A DNA stretch of 64,000 bases from Saccharina japonica (taxonomy: Eukaryota; Sar; Phaeophyceae; Laminariales; Laminariaceae). Of the stretch, positions 42,166 through 53,669 are shown in pieces. The notes below the pieces were generated by a model. The model did no database searches. It was not told the origin of the DNA and worked only from the letters and a program-made list of their open reading frames with translations. The translations under genes and the position numbers were made by a program. The stretch is from positions 399,259-463,258 of the forward strand of contig MEHQ01000893.1 of the NCBI GenBank assembly GCA_008828725.1, in the 5' to 3' direction. The stretch's first letter is position 1. Every line of letters starts with the position of its first letter.

Positions 42166-43995
42166 TTACACCGACTGCACCAGGTCCATGATGAAGCTCT
42201 CGCACCCCGGAAAGTACATGTTCACGGCTTCACTGAAGGCCTCCGCGTCGGCTCCCTTGATCAGGACGGCACCCGATCCGCCAATGGTGCTCCCCTCGTC
42301 CTTCTCTTTGTCTTCCTCCTCCTCCTTTCCCTCGCGCCCCTCTGTGTCCTCTTCTCTCTTGTCCACCTCTGTGTCCGGCCCCCCCTCCTCCCACTGCTCT
42401 CCCCCCCCCGCCACGCCTCGACTCCACGAGGCACGTTTTCTCATCCGCAGCACGTCGAGGACCTTGGAGAAACAGGTCGGGTCACAGTCGATCAGTCGCA
42501 TCCCGTTTTCGTCCTTGTCTGTGCCTGTAGCTGGCCATCTTTCCTCATTGAACATGACGGCGAGGGCGGAGCGCGGGCAGGCCTGCAGAGTGGAGCGCAG
42601 TGTTGTCATCCTCGTTCCACGTACGTTGAGCTCCACGACGGCATCATGTTCACCCGCCGCCACGCTTGGACCGTACACGGTTTCGAGGGCGCCAACAGCA
42701 GCGGATACCGTTGCACCTGCCGCTTCCATCTCCTTTACCGCACGATCGAGGACCACCCGCTCCTCCATGAGCGAGCTTGCGATCGACTTGCCGAAATAAT
42801 CGATGTCGTGGGCTTCCGCATCGGTCAAGACGTTGCCACCTGGTTCTGTGATGCTGAGCGCGGTCATCGTGGGTGGAGTTGGCGTCGAGTAGCTGAAGAT
42901 CTCGATATCAATGACCTTTTTTCCTTTCAATGCCAAGAACGGGGAATCCTCCTCGATATCAAATGTGTCCCGTCCAGTGTTCAAGGTGTACTCCCCCGTT
43001 GCCCCGCTCAACCACGTAAACAAGTCGTTCCCACCGACTAGGACACCAAGGAAGTCCTTAGTCGTCTTGAACATCATGCCCACACGTTTAGGGTAGGGGC
43101 TCCACTTGGTGGGCTTGGTCGGACCCTTGGCACTGCCGTCCTTGAGCATGAACAAAAACGTCTCTGCGGCAATGATATTGTTGCTCTCAGCACCTCTACC
43201 CCAAGCAAGACGAGAGTAGCCCCCAACAACGCTATCGTCGCCGTTTGCCTCGCCCGAGCTCACCCGAAAAAGGGAGACCGTGTGGGAACTGTCCTCGTTG
43301 CATGTAGGCTTGAATGCCTTAGTGTCGAAGCCGTCCCGCGTCGCGCGGTAGATGAGCTCCATTTCGTCCACAGAACCCCCAACCCACTCCCGAATCTTCG
43401 CACCAAGAGGGGCGAGTTCGAACGGCTCCAATATGGTACTGCCTTCTTTAATCTTCAAGTACGTAGGATGTGCCGGCACAAGCCCCGGCAGTCCCATCAC
43501 GTGTGCGGTGTAAATAAGGCACGGTACCTCGTCAACAGCCACCGCCGAGCGCGCCGAACTTTCCGGCAGACCCACCGCTAGTGAATTCGAATGGCCAGTA
43601 AGCATCGCATTAATTATGTGTTTGGTGGATGCAGGAGACTCGTCAAGCACGATGCGGCCGTCTATATCGCGGGGAATCCACCCCTCGCCCCAAACTCCCT
43701 CGAGCAAGGCGCCTAGGATTGATTCCTCGGGCCCCTCAGCCTCCGCAAGGAGGTGCCAGCGCAAATTGACAATCGAGCCGCCGACGTTCAGCTTGACCAT
43801 GCCCTCCTCGGAGGTTCGAGGCCTGAGCCCACACTTTGCCATGTGCTCGTAGTGTTCTTCCCACCTTTCTTCAAGCTCTGCCCACGCTGTGTCCAGTCCT
43901 GCCCTTCTGTGCTGCAGAAGTCGCACCACCTCCCGAGTGTGCTCCTCGGCCGACTTCGGGAATGCATCCCTATCGTTTAGGCACTGCCTCATCAT
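42166..43995 (-). CDS. BTB(T1)-TLDc-BTB(T1) protein 3
   Basis: An intact, intronless ORF of 609 residues from the conserved start MMRQCLNDRDAFPKS. An upstream ATG at 44052 would add 19 residues, but the matching stretch in gene 4 is frameshifted, so the inner start is preferred. T1-like BTB1 at 66-175 (MVKLNVGGSIVNLRWHLL, IVLDESPASTKHII); TLDc at about 192-369 (LIYRATRDGFDTKAFKP, DSVVGGYSRLAWGRG, ETFLFMLKDGS, VIDIEIFSYS); helix; T1 BTB2 at 452-522 (VVELNVRGTRMTTLRSTL, MFNEERW, LIDCDPTCFSKVLDVLR). A long Glu/Asp/Lys/Gly-rich insert (about 535-570) precedes the tail SEAVNMYFPGCESFIMDLVQ. It is the close paralog of gene 4. Differences between them cluster in the TLDc domain, plus a three-residue deletion after MLKDGS. 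Confidence 0.9.
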   Translation of the reverse strand: MMRQCLNDRDAFPKSAEEHTREVVRLLQHRRAGLDTAWAELEERWEEHYEHMAKCGLRPRTSEEGMVKLNVGGSIVNLRWHLLAEAEGPEESILGALLEGVWGEGWIPRDIDGRIVLDESPASTKHIINAMLTGHSNSLAVGLPESSARSAVAVDEVPCLIYTAHVMGLPGLVPAHPTYLKIKEGSTILEPFELAPLGAKIREWVGGSVDEMELIYRATRDGFDTKAFKPTCNEDSSHTVSLFRVSSGEANGDDSVVGGYSRLAWGRGAESNNIIAAETFLFMLKDGSAKGPTKPTKWSPYPKRVGMMFKTTKDFLGVLVGGNDLFTWLSGATGEYTLNTGRDTFDIEEDSPFLALKGKKVIDIEIFSYSTPTPPTMTALSITEPGGNVLTDAEAHDIDYFGKSIASSLMEERVVLDRAVKEMEAAGATVSAAVGALETVYGPSVAAGEHDAVVELNVRGTRMTTLRSTLQACPRSALAVMFNEERWPATGTDKDENGMRLIDCDPTCFSKVLDVLRMRKRASWSRGVAGGGEQWEEGGPDTEVDKREEDTEGREGKEEEEDKEKDEGSTIGGSGAVLIKGADAEAFSEAVNMYFPGCESFIMDLVQSV

Positions 43996-44400
43996 GGTCC
44001 TTCGTTCGGCGCGGTGTGCCTTGTTGAAAGCTCGTTGAAGTTTGGACAGCAACCCGTGTTGGAAACCGCGCCAAGAGGGTACAGTAGTACTTCAACCCCA
44101 GACCTAAGCCTCTGGAAGCGTGTGGGGTTATGAGCAACACGCCCTTTCCTCGTTGCCTCGTCGCCTCTTCGGATGCCAAATGATAAGCACACGATCTCCC
44201 GGCAACTTTTGAAATCATGATAAAATGGACGATCTCCGAAACCTCTAGAACCGAACGAACGCCTTTAGAACCTATCGAAACCCTTGCGTCGGAGATGCGA
44301 AAAACTTTGACAAGAGAGGAATTCTGTGACCGCACGTCTCACTTCTGCAGGGCTTCAGCGCTGTGAATTTATCCGGGAGGAGCTCACCATGTGAGTATGT
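43996..44400 (-). promoter_or_regulatory. Conserved leader/promoter region of gene 3
   Basis: Carries GTTGGAAACCGCGCCAAGAG (44061-44080), AACGCCTTTAGAACCTATCG (44258-44277, 263 bp from the start codon) and GGGCTTCAGCGCTGTGAATT near 44349. An extra half copy CCTCTAGAACCGAACG lies at 44242-44257, so the middle element is partly doubled here and a remnant is seen in gene 4. Confidence 0.55.
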
Positions 44401-45417
44401 AGGCTGCGCCGTAACATTGCAGTAGCTGGATGAGCCATTCGTCATGATTTTCACTTGATCAGGGATTCGAACCCTCACTGCTTGCATCGGGGATTGGTAC
44501 ATAGACTCGAGGAGCACACATGTTCCCATCTTGGACATGGGACAAAGCACAACAGCAAGTCTGCGAGGCAGGTCAGCGATCCTGTGTGTGACCTGTTACA
44601 CACCTCCATTTTGCTACGACGACAGTTTTTTCAGTCGTTAGGGTTGCGTCCGAAGTAGTGCAGTAGGCATGTCGAAGATCGAGAGCTGAGGGGGGCGAGA
44701 AGGTGAGAATATCGAAAATCACTAAAGCACCCCTTGCATCCAAGATCGATACTGCTGTAGCACGGGTATACCCTGGTACACCCAGTACACTTGTTCTCAT
44801 GGAACACAGCTCACAGCTCTCAGCAGCTGTGATGCGAGATGCGAAGCAGCTCAGAAGAGCAGTGCTGTGCAGCCTGCTGCGCCTGTTTGGTCATGCTCTG
44901 CTACGATACCTCTTATGTATATATATCAAGCCATCATTACTGCGCCCGAAGTAGCCGAAGTCGTGGGGTAGGCATTGCGAAGGTCAAGAAACGCGAAACG
45001 CTTCAAACTGGACGTATGGTCAAGAGGTTAGTCCCAGCAGTGCTGTGTGAGGTACCTGGTACCAGGTACCCGCACAGTACTCGTACTGGCATACCAAGTA
45101 TTGTACATATGTACATGCATCAGCTGACGTTGTATGGCAGGTTTACGGGTACAGCAGTTCCAAGTCTATGGTTTCGGGTCAGTATCATACCGAAGACTTC
45201 GCCTGTTGTGTGAGCGAGTGCAACATCACCAGTATTACATTGCCAGCATCAAATGCAGCACTCTTATAAATAACAGCAGACTGCCGGGTTGGGAGTGGAG
45301 GGGTTGTTGGACACATTGGCGGACTGACGCAGGTCGCACACAGCACACTCATTTTTTGCTTTTATTTTTGTGGTATCTACAGCAGTAACCACTATTACTT
45401 CCCAGCATCTTGATACC
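44401..45417. other. U3 flank upstream of gene 3, non-coding
   Basis: Matches U4 60340-61007 plus 63196-63560. The U4 sequence is interrupted by a 2.2-kb element (61008-63195). The homologous U3 site GAGGTACCTGGTACCAGGTA (45050-45069) is a near-perfect GGTACC palindrome. No gene. Confidence 0.5.
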
Positions 45418-46614
45418 AGGGTCATTCTTATTGAGCAACTTTTTTCCCCTAAAGGCCGTCTCTTATGGGACTTTTTTTGAGGTTCATAAATGGACCCCTT
45501 TTGACCAAGGGCAAAAAAACAGCATCTTATGGAACCCAAAACAACAAAGTTTGATCACAAAAAAATATGGACATCAGTTTGACCAGGCCACCTCACTCAT
45601 TCTGCGCCCCAGAATGATCAGGGTCAGAGGTTACAAACTGTTTGATCCTTTATATAGGTTTTGATATGCATACTATGTTTAGTATAACAGCACTCGTACG
45701 ATTATAAATCTACCCGGCACACCAGTAGTAGAGCTGCTGTATATATGGACTGAAGAAGCGGTCGCGTACAAGCCCACACTCCTCACCCGGCCCTCAGTCA
45801 GGAACTCTCACTACGGCATCGGGGAGGGACGATGAGGTGGATGTGAGCCGTCGATCGTCTTGAGGAGTTATCGACGAACGAGCTCTCGCTGGGCAGCTCG
45901 TATCCTACCACTGCTGCTGCCTCGTCTTGCTGTAAGCGTGTGTTTTGTCCCTATACAGAGCCGACACGATGCTCTCGACTAGCCGAGTACGCTCGGCATC
46001 TAGGTGCCGTTACCGCTCTCTTGGGGTCGAAAGAGCTGCGCGCGGAGAGGCGGCACGTGCTGGGCGATGTTGGGGTGGCTCGATGCAAAAATTTGCCTTG
46101 AACGAGTACGATCTGGGTGGTACTTGCTTCGTACGGTTGGTCGCAGTAGCACTGTTGTCTGCTGCTGTATACATATAATATACCTGATATAATATCATAC
46201 CTGGTACCTGGTACAGCAGAGTACTTGGTTTATGTGTGGTCTCTCGTCTTTTGTGGTCTCCGCCTCATACGAAAAAAAAAAAATCGTTATTTTTGTCATA
46301 CGCTTTCATAAGAAACTACACTTGGCTCCAAGACTTCAAAAATGAAGTCACAAACAGACGAGTCAAAAGGGGTCCATTTATGAACTTAAAAAAAAATCCC
46401 ATAAGAAACGGCCCAATATCCAGTATTTGTTTCCGAAAACAAAGAGGAAAAAGAGGAAATATTTCCTTTTTTCGGAAATTCTTCAAAAAATGATTGGAAG
46501 GCGTCGCGTTCCAATAAGTGAAAAAAAAAATGGAAAAAAAGGAAATACAGAAATTTGCGCGAAAATAATATTGGAATGTTTGGAAATTCATGGCTCCGAT
46601 AAGAATAGCCCTTA
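45418..46614. mobile_element. Fold-back element of U3 interrupted by a second TIR element
   Basis: The outer ends GGGTCATTCTTATTGAGCAA and GCTCCGATAAGAATAGCCCT are inverted repeats of the same family as 32222-32470. The interior (ATTTCCTTTTTTCGGAAATT) is palindromic. The U4 homologue (about 63560-63778) is intact, so the insertion at 45454-46413 is specific to U3. Confidence 0.6.
45454..46413. mobile_element. 0.96-kb TIR element nested in the fold-back element
   Basis: About 55 bp of terminal inverted repeat: the left end is GGCCGTCTCTTATGGGACTT and the right end, complemented, GGCCGTTTCTTATGGGATTT. Both continue with the shared word GTTCATAAATGGACCCCTTT. The interior has no transposase-like ORF. 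The target duplication is unclear. The superfamily is not assigned. Confidence 0.7.
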
Positions 46615-49230
46615 CAGCAGTAGTCGTTCGAGAACCGGTGGTGCCCCGTGTCCGCGCGTTCGCCCAGCTGCAGCTCGTTTTGAACTTTATCGTTCCAAAG
46701 TACGCACACTCCGAAATGTCACCTTTCCGCTGTTGATTTCTGCACACAGGCCAAAGCTGGAGGGGATATTGTATAGCTGCCCAGGAACATGGCGACATGC
46801 AAAACGAAAGTAGGCGAACGGGCGAAAGCAGGGAAAACCAACATGACCAGACGGTTGGCAGGATGACCTCGGGAGGTATGGTGTGTTTATGGGCATGCTT
46901 GAGGTCAACGCCAGAAAACGATCACGCCGTAAAACCGCTACGAGTAGCGCTGTGAGTGGCTGATCATTAAGTCGCCCACTACAGTGGTTATTAATCGGCT
47001 AGATATCTACCCCGGTACGTTACCTGGTAGTCAGTTACTACGTAATATAGTGGTGCGCGGTAATTTGCGGAGTGTGTCTTTGTATTTGACTGGCGCGTGT
47101 GTGGCTTGAATTGAGTTTTTCGTTGCATACAGACTAAAAGTCAAGTCAGCTGGCTTCCTTCTCCACCCAACTGTTAACATTTGCAATTGACTATCATCAG
47201 CCGTGTAGTGTAGTGCGGTGTAGTAAGCCAACTCACCCCCCCCAGCTATATACGACGTGTGAGTACAGGCGTACCCTTGCCAGCCACAAAACTGTACAGT
47301 GCTGTCTTTTTCGTGCTGTACTACAGCTGTAGCTGTGTCCCAGGAAAAAAACGACGCACAGCATGTCGCATGTTAGTATCCGCGTCCGTCTGTTGCCAGT
47401 CGACTCTTTCAATGCATTCAACGCGACCATGTGAGCGATATTTATTCAGCGCGGTTAGTTCATTATTTCATTATTTACCCTACTACCCCCCCAGTTTTCT
47501 CAAACGATATGGATAGGGTCTACAGGGCCCCCTTTTATCAGCGAAAGAACGTCGACGCTTTCAACAAGAATCAGGCGAGTGTTTTAGTATGTGCACCCTG
47601 GTAATATCGTAGACTTCGTGTCATACGATATACGGGAGAAAGCGCGTCCCGAGTTTGAAAACGGACTACGGAAGAACCTCTGGGTTGGGTACTATGTAGC
47701 CTGCGGTAACAACCCGAAAGTGACCCGATACCACAGCAGTAGTAGACCGCCCCGTGGCTTTAGAATAGGGTCCCACGACCGCGAAATCGAGCGTCGTCGC
47801 TTGTAGTATATACCTGGTATGTGCGACAGGAGACCTGCCCTGAAATCGATGGCCCGAAATGAGCGGAAGTGGTACAATCGCTCTCTTTTGTGGGTGTATG
47901 CAGTCCTTGCGGCGCACCCTCACAAGCAAAGGTTCAGAAAACAACTACCCTTTGCTGGCCCAAGAATCACGAAAATCGTGCAATGCGCCATGCCTAGACA
48001 GACACAAACGACGCAAAGACAAAATATTGTTGGTATCCTGATGCCGGTGCGCAGCAGATTGAGGTTGTTCGATTTACTCTGAAGTTCGGGGAACGCACCC
48101 GCTCCTTTTTTTTGCGATTATCTGGGGGTAGGCCTTCGAAACACCCGAAACAAACTGCACTTTCGATGGTGTCTGCATCGAAACATCTGTTTCGTGAAAA
48201 ACAACAGTAGCGAGGTTTACGAACCGTAACCACAAAAACAAACGTTACTGTGCAAACCTCCGGTGGAGTGCGGCTATTTATAGACCGCGGCCTGATTTTT
48301 CCCCCCTCTGTCATGACGGCGCACCACCGCCTTTCACTGACTGCCCACCCGAACCTCACATACAATCGATGTAGACGGAAGGTAGAGGTCGCCCGAGGGC
48401 ATAAGCGGCATAGGTACAGCGCAAGATTGGGCGGCTAGTCGAGAGAGCGTGCTGCAGCAGCACGACGGGTGAAAAAGTAGAGTACTACTACGGGGGACCA
48501 TAGTAAATAGGACCAAATATTGTTAGTAAAAATAGGGAAATATATACAGGTACCAACAAAAAAACATACGGCTACGTATGTTTTTCATTTTACCTGGTTT
48601 TAGTGTACCCCCTGTCTAGGTATCCGGAGTATTTCGGGGACCCTTTGTTGTTGAGATCTTCCCGCTGGCAAACCTTCCGGCTGGCCTGGACTTAATATAC
48701 ACCTGGCACGGAGTATATTGTATGTATATATGAACTCCCCGCATTTGCCTTTCCCTTGCGCTTTTCGACAGGCGCAGCGAGGGCCCACAACGAAGCAGGC
48801 CGAGCTTGCACCGGAGAGCGCAGGAGCGAGGGTGCGGTCGCTGGGAAAGCTCGAGGGTGCTGTTAGTATTTTAGATGTCCAAGGTTCAGTAAGATGCAAG
48901 GTCGGCAATCACGTATACCAGGTACGAGGCATTTCCTCCCTGCTCTCATCCGTACAGGCTAACTGCAAACATTCACCGAAACTCAGCACGAGAAAAGCAC
49001 ACTAGATCTAGAAGAGATCTGACTGCGTTATGAACATCTGCCGTTCATAAACTAACGACTTTGCCGAGGTCTGGCGTGAACGGCGATGGGAAACATGTAG
49101 AAATACAGAGAAAACATATGCGGAGAACCCTCTGCTTGCAACGAGATCAGTGCCGATACTCGCACTGATGTGTACCATTCGCGTGTGATGGTCGCCCGCC
49201 GTTTAGGCTCGAGGACGCATGCTATCTTAA
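46615..49230. other. Right flank of U3, non-coding
   Basis: 46615-46800 matches the window end 63836-64000. 47980-48480 and 48600-49220 match U2 and U1 right flanks in the same order. A short fold-back with AGTAAATAGGACC lies at 48500-48580. The ORF at 47591-47806 has no recognisable family. The end GACGCATGCTATCTTAACCC (49213-49232) looks like two fused MITE-1 fragments at the U3/U4 boundary. Confidence 0.45.
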
Positions 49231-49286
49231 CCCATTCAGTAGAAGCGCAGCGCTTCTTCCATTCATTTGAAGAAATTTCGGAACAC

Positions 49287-50187
49287 TCACATGTTCCAGC
49301 CCTTTCTCTGCCCCCTATTGTGTTCGCCGTTTTGATGTGTTGATCTGGTGCAGGGCATCGGCGACAGAAGGCGTCCAGCTCCGTACCCGGGCGGACGCAC
49401 CGGGCATGACGTACATATAGTCATCATATACGCCAGGAAGTCGCTGGGGGCATTAGGTACATGCAATGCCTGACGACTCGATCGAGTGCTGAGATCGAGC
49501 ACATCGCTAAGAACGTGTGATCTGGTAAAAGTTTCCAGATGCCTCGGCAAGTCGCGTGGCATGGTCAATGGCTGGGCTGATCACCCTGCGAGGCATGTGA
49601 CGTGGTATGGTTTGCGGCTGGCCACTCTGCCAGTCACGTGGTCTTCTTACGGTAGGCGGTCTTCAACCATTGAAACTGCTGGGACTGGTGCTGAGGCTTG
49701 GCCTGGGCCGAGCTAAGGATAGGGCTGGGGCTGGACTAGGGCAGAGGCTGGGGCTGGGGCTAGGACTGGAGCTGAAGCTGGCGCGTGAGGCTCGGGCTGA
49801 GGCTGGGCCTGGGGCTCGGGTCGGGTCGGGCCTGGGGCTTAGGCTGGGGCTTAGAGTAGGACTGGGGCTCGGACTAAAGCTGGGGCTTGTGCCGGGGTTG
49901 GGGCCGAGGCCCGACCTGGGTCTTGCAACTGGAACTGGGGCTTGAGTCGAGGCTGGGGGTGAGGCTGGGACTAGGTCTGAGGTGTGGCTGGGACTTGGAC
50001 TGAACCCGGGGGTGGGATTGGATACGGTGTCGCGTGCTGACTGTCCGAACCTGTCCTGCGTAGAGGGTCTACAGTTATTTTGGGCAGGGGCTGAGGTGCC
50101 GGGGGCATTGGAGGTTTGGAGGAGACATCCCAGGACGGTAACGCCTCCTCTGAATTTGCGAAACTGCCAAGGACTATATTCAAACAA
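49287..50187 (-). pseudogene. Proline/serine-rich ORF region, U4
   Basis: U4 counterpart of the regions at 10370 and 34860. A 174-residue minus-strand ORF (49663-50187) reads P/S/A-rich repeats from the GGGGCTGGGGCT-like minisatellite at 49680-50000. The NSEEALPSWDVS frame lies in a different ORF (49971-50183). The segment TSCPVRPPGYGAGRLLSPM (49287-49568) is again separate. Different frames being open in different units argues against one maintained protein. Confidence 0.3.
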
Positions 50188-50264
50188 GATCCGGGTGTCT
50201 AATTCGATAACCTCGAACCCACGAAAGAAAATAAGTCAAAGCCCGAACATGTGAAATCCTGGGA

Positions 50265-50540
50265 GCAAAGTTTACTTTCATGAAAGTTTCCACGAGAGTT
50301 TTTTTTCTTTCATGGAAGTAAATTTCACTTCCACGATTTTGTTTTACTATCGTGGAAGTAATATTTTACTTCCATGAAAGTTGTTTTACGTTTTTACTTT
50401 CTTGGAAGTAAAATTTACTTCCACGCAAGTTTTATATTTTCATGGAAGCAAAGTTTACTTTCATGGAAGGTTTTTACTTCCATGTGATTAAATTGGAAGT
50501 AAATTATATTTGTACTTCCATGGAAATAAACTATGGAAGC
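50265..50540. repeat. Cluster of ACTTCCATGGAAGT palindromes, U4
   Basis: U4 copy of the cluster at 35840-36115, with the same order of half-sites and small length changes in the T-rich spacers. Central perfect sites include ACTTCCATGGAA near 50514. Confidence 0.75.
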
Positions 50541-52275
50541 GAGGGCATGGATCCCCCCCCTGCTCCCAGTTGGTACACCGTCCTACCCATAGTGTGCCCA
50601 CCCCAATTACCAAAACGTGGACCAATTACAGACGGGATATTAAAAACCGAGTATAGTGCCGGAAATTGTGCGGCTGATTATATTTGATCGGTCATAACTC
50701 TTGACTGCCATCGTTGATGTCGATTTTGCTTTCATATTCGTGATGCCCGCGAAAAAGCGAATAAGGCCCATCGGCCGACTTTATATTTTCGTCCAAAGCA
50801 AACAAATTGCATACATTGCTCAAGTGAAAAAAAAACGGGAAAAAACTGTTTTCACCTGATTTTCCCTGGTAGTCATTAATCAAGTGCATAATGGGAATCT
50901 CATGTTTTGCTTTTTTTCGGCGTCATCTCAAAACGACACGGGGACGATTCCGATGCCATAAAATAGATGTGATATCTGGCTTTCGACATCTACACCTTGA
51001 TTTCTTCGCGCACAGAGCACACGGTAACCTGTGAGGCATGGCGCGCCTTGCCGATGCTACACGCTGTGTGCATAAATAAGCTGACGATTTCTTCCCGCGA
51101 AAAAACGCTGAAACTGGCCGTGGGGAAAGAACGTACCGCGAGTCAACCTCAGGAAGGAGCTATTATACGTAGTATGACATCAATCTCACACATTTTCTCC
51201 AGCTTTACAGGAACAAGCGTTCGCCTTCATGTATGCACTAGAAGAGTTCAAAGCATATCACTACTCAAGTCAGCCTTTTTCCAAAACGAGAATAGGCAAG
51301 TTTTTTAGCAACGCGCATGTGGTGCGGACACCAAAGTAGCACTACACTCAAAATCAACTTTTGCGATTCATTGCGAAGACGCGTGCTACGAAGGTAGCAC
51401 TTTTTGACTGAAATGGTTTCTGGATGATAGGGCTCCTAAACTCAAAATCGTCGGAATTTCATTCTTGTGTTGATAAAATGTTAGTTGTATACTTAGGCGT
51501 GGTATGGTTCATCGGATAGCATTTTATTTTCCTCCAAAATCAGTTTTTCGGTGAGGTACACAGCTCCTATACTATAATCAAGTGACCACCCTTCTAAGGC
51601 AAAAACATTGTGCACCTCTACCGTAGCATGCGTCTTGATTTAAACCTCCGACTCGTTGCTGCTGCTACCATCTAGGCCATTTGGCGTTTCATGCTTTCGA
51701 GACGAAACGGACGTTTCCTTCTTGTTGAGGCTTCTCGTCTGCCGGCGCGTAAACAGCGAAACCGCACAGGCGATGGGCGCGGCACAACAAGGTCTCCCGG
51801 GCGCGCTCTCAAAGGGGAGAGGGGGCAGACAGGAACGTTAGCACGTACATAACGAATGAGGGACACGGCGACGAACGAAATATATAATATGCATCGTACT
51901 ATATGCATCGTATTATATTCTCATGTTTCACCGTCGCAAACACAAATGGATCTCTCTCCCCCTCCCCACAAACCATAACTCACTGAAGCTGTCATCCATA
52001 TGCAATTTTGCCTCACAAGCGATTCTTAGTAGGATGCAGCTCACCCTTTCATGCGACTCACCGAACACCTCACGGCGCTTCGCGCTTGGTGCTGGCAATG
52101 TCTGCCTGGTCGGTCAAAACCCGACATGCTCCGTTCTGGTATTGTAGAGATGCAAGGGTCTATGGTCTCATGCACGAGTATGAAGTACACCCCCCCCTCC
52201 CTTCTTACTGACTGCACATAGGCAACATGCAGAGCCCAGATGTCACAAGCGATAACACTCTGGCATACTTTGTAT
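50541..52275. other. U4 spacer matching U3 36116-37590
   Basis: The two spacers align along their length except for the MITE-1 at 51376-51638, which is absent from U3 (36925-36945). No gene accepted. Confidence 0.45.
51376..51638 (-). mobile_element. MITE-1 copy specific to U4, with empty site in U3
   Basis: The left end is AAGACGCGTGCTACGAAGG and the right end CCTCTACCGTAGCATGCGTCTT, so the full terminal repeat is AAGACGCGTGCTACG. U3 reads GCGATGTATTGTTTTTTAAA at the same place without the element. Any target duplication is very short (GA/GA at most) and uncertain. Confidence 0.75.
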
Positions 52276-52503
52276 CTACGGCGTGCACACGAGCATATCC
52301 TTTATCTGTACGCAATCACATGCCCCAATTAAGGTAGACACCAGGCCAAAATCCCTTGGGTGTAATATATCGTGGCTACTCCTACGAGACTCCCAGGTAT
52401 CCGCAAAAAATGCCGGCCGCGCAGCCATCTCACCCGACGTCCACGCAAACACGAGCAAACACATAAGAACAAATATTGCCTGGTACAGTATACACGTAGA
52501 CAT
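52276..52503 (-). CDS. Candidate small secreted peptide, U4 copy
   Basis: A 75-residue ORF paralogous to 37591-37812. It has the same signal-peptide-like start (AIFVLMCLLVFAWTSGEMAA), a two-residue insertion after AARP, and the same C-terminal GACDCVQIKDMLVC. The N-terminal basic residues R and K of the U3 copy are C and L here, which weakens the signal peptide. Both copies end at the same stop. Coding status rests only on frame preservation between two copies. Confidence 0.4.
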   Translation of the reverse strand: MSTCILYQAIFVLMCLLVFAWTSGEMAARPAFFADTWESRRSSHDILHPRDFGLVSTLIGACDCVQIKDMLVCTP

Positions 52504-52519
52504 GGATAGGCTCTAGGTA

Positions 52520-53588
52520 GGCGGGTTGCTTGAGCCAACCATCGTCCAACAAAGGGTCGGTACTGTTCATGCTCCCTTGGGTAGCACGGCAGCCCTCGCT
52601 TGCACACCTCACATGGAAACGTGGTTGGCGTCCCCTGCCCCCTATAGCCGTGGCCGCGATCGGCTTGCCTCCCTACTTGTTCGCGCCAAGTTCGGCACTG
52701 GTGAATGCAAAAGGAGACCCGAAACATAACATGACCTCCCCACTACTATCCTATACGCATGATCCACTATTATTTCTAAACTGCAATCGATCCGTCCTTC
52801 CCGCTGAAGAAAGCGAAGGAAAGCCTGCTCCGGTCTACGAAACAGTCGTCTGTACTGCGGTGTGCAACACAGCAATGTTTACGGAGGTTAGCCGTCTAGC
52901 CGGCTATACATTACTATTACGGGGGGGGGCATAGTAAACACTAGTAAATAGGACCTACGGTATCAACAAAAACCTATATATTTTACTATTTTTACTAACA
53001 AAATTTGGTCCTATTTAACATGGCCCCCCGTAATAGTACACTACACTATTGGCTACTAACGACCTCTACGGCTGCCTGCTGCATTTTTCCCGTTTCGCGC
53101 CGACGGAGGCGGCGGCGAGCGAAGACAACCTGGGACACTTGTACTAGCCGCTGCTGAAAATCGAAACACCCCCCGCCCCCATCATCCATATTCGCTCAGC
53201 GCTACCCCAACATACAAAGGAACACTAATACTACAGTAGTATAGACTACGATTCTCGAGCTATCAAAGGTGGGAGGTCTAGTTCACCCTGCGGGCGAGAC
53301 TAGGCATTGGTGAATACTCACTCACACACTGCACATAGTATGCTTGACCAGGTATCAGGTATACACGGGGTATATATTTACTGAACAATATATAAAGAGG
53401 TCAAGATCTGTACCCGATCCGACACCTCGCGCATGCACTACATCACTCCCAGAAATCAGAGTAGCGACGGCTGAGGGCATCCTTTTGCGGCCTCCATATC
53501 AGCGTTGGTGGCCTCTATTCGTAGCAAGCAAGCCAGCAAGCAGGGGTGCGAAGGCGGGCAGGTGGGCAGGCATGCACGCAGGCAGGTA

Positions 53589-53669
<81 letters not shown>

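Noticed and set aside
53591-53668. CRISPR-like regular repeat
   Set aside because: It is a pure tetranucleotide microsatellite with no spacers.
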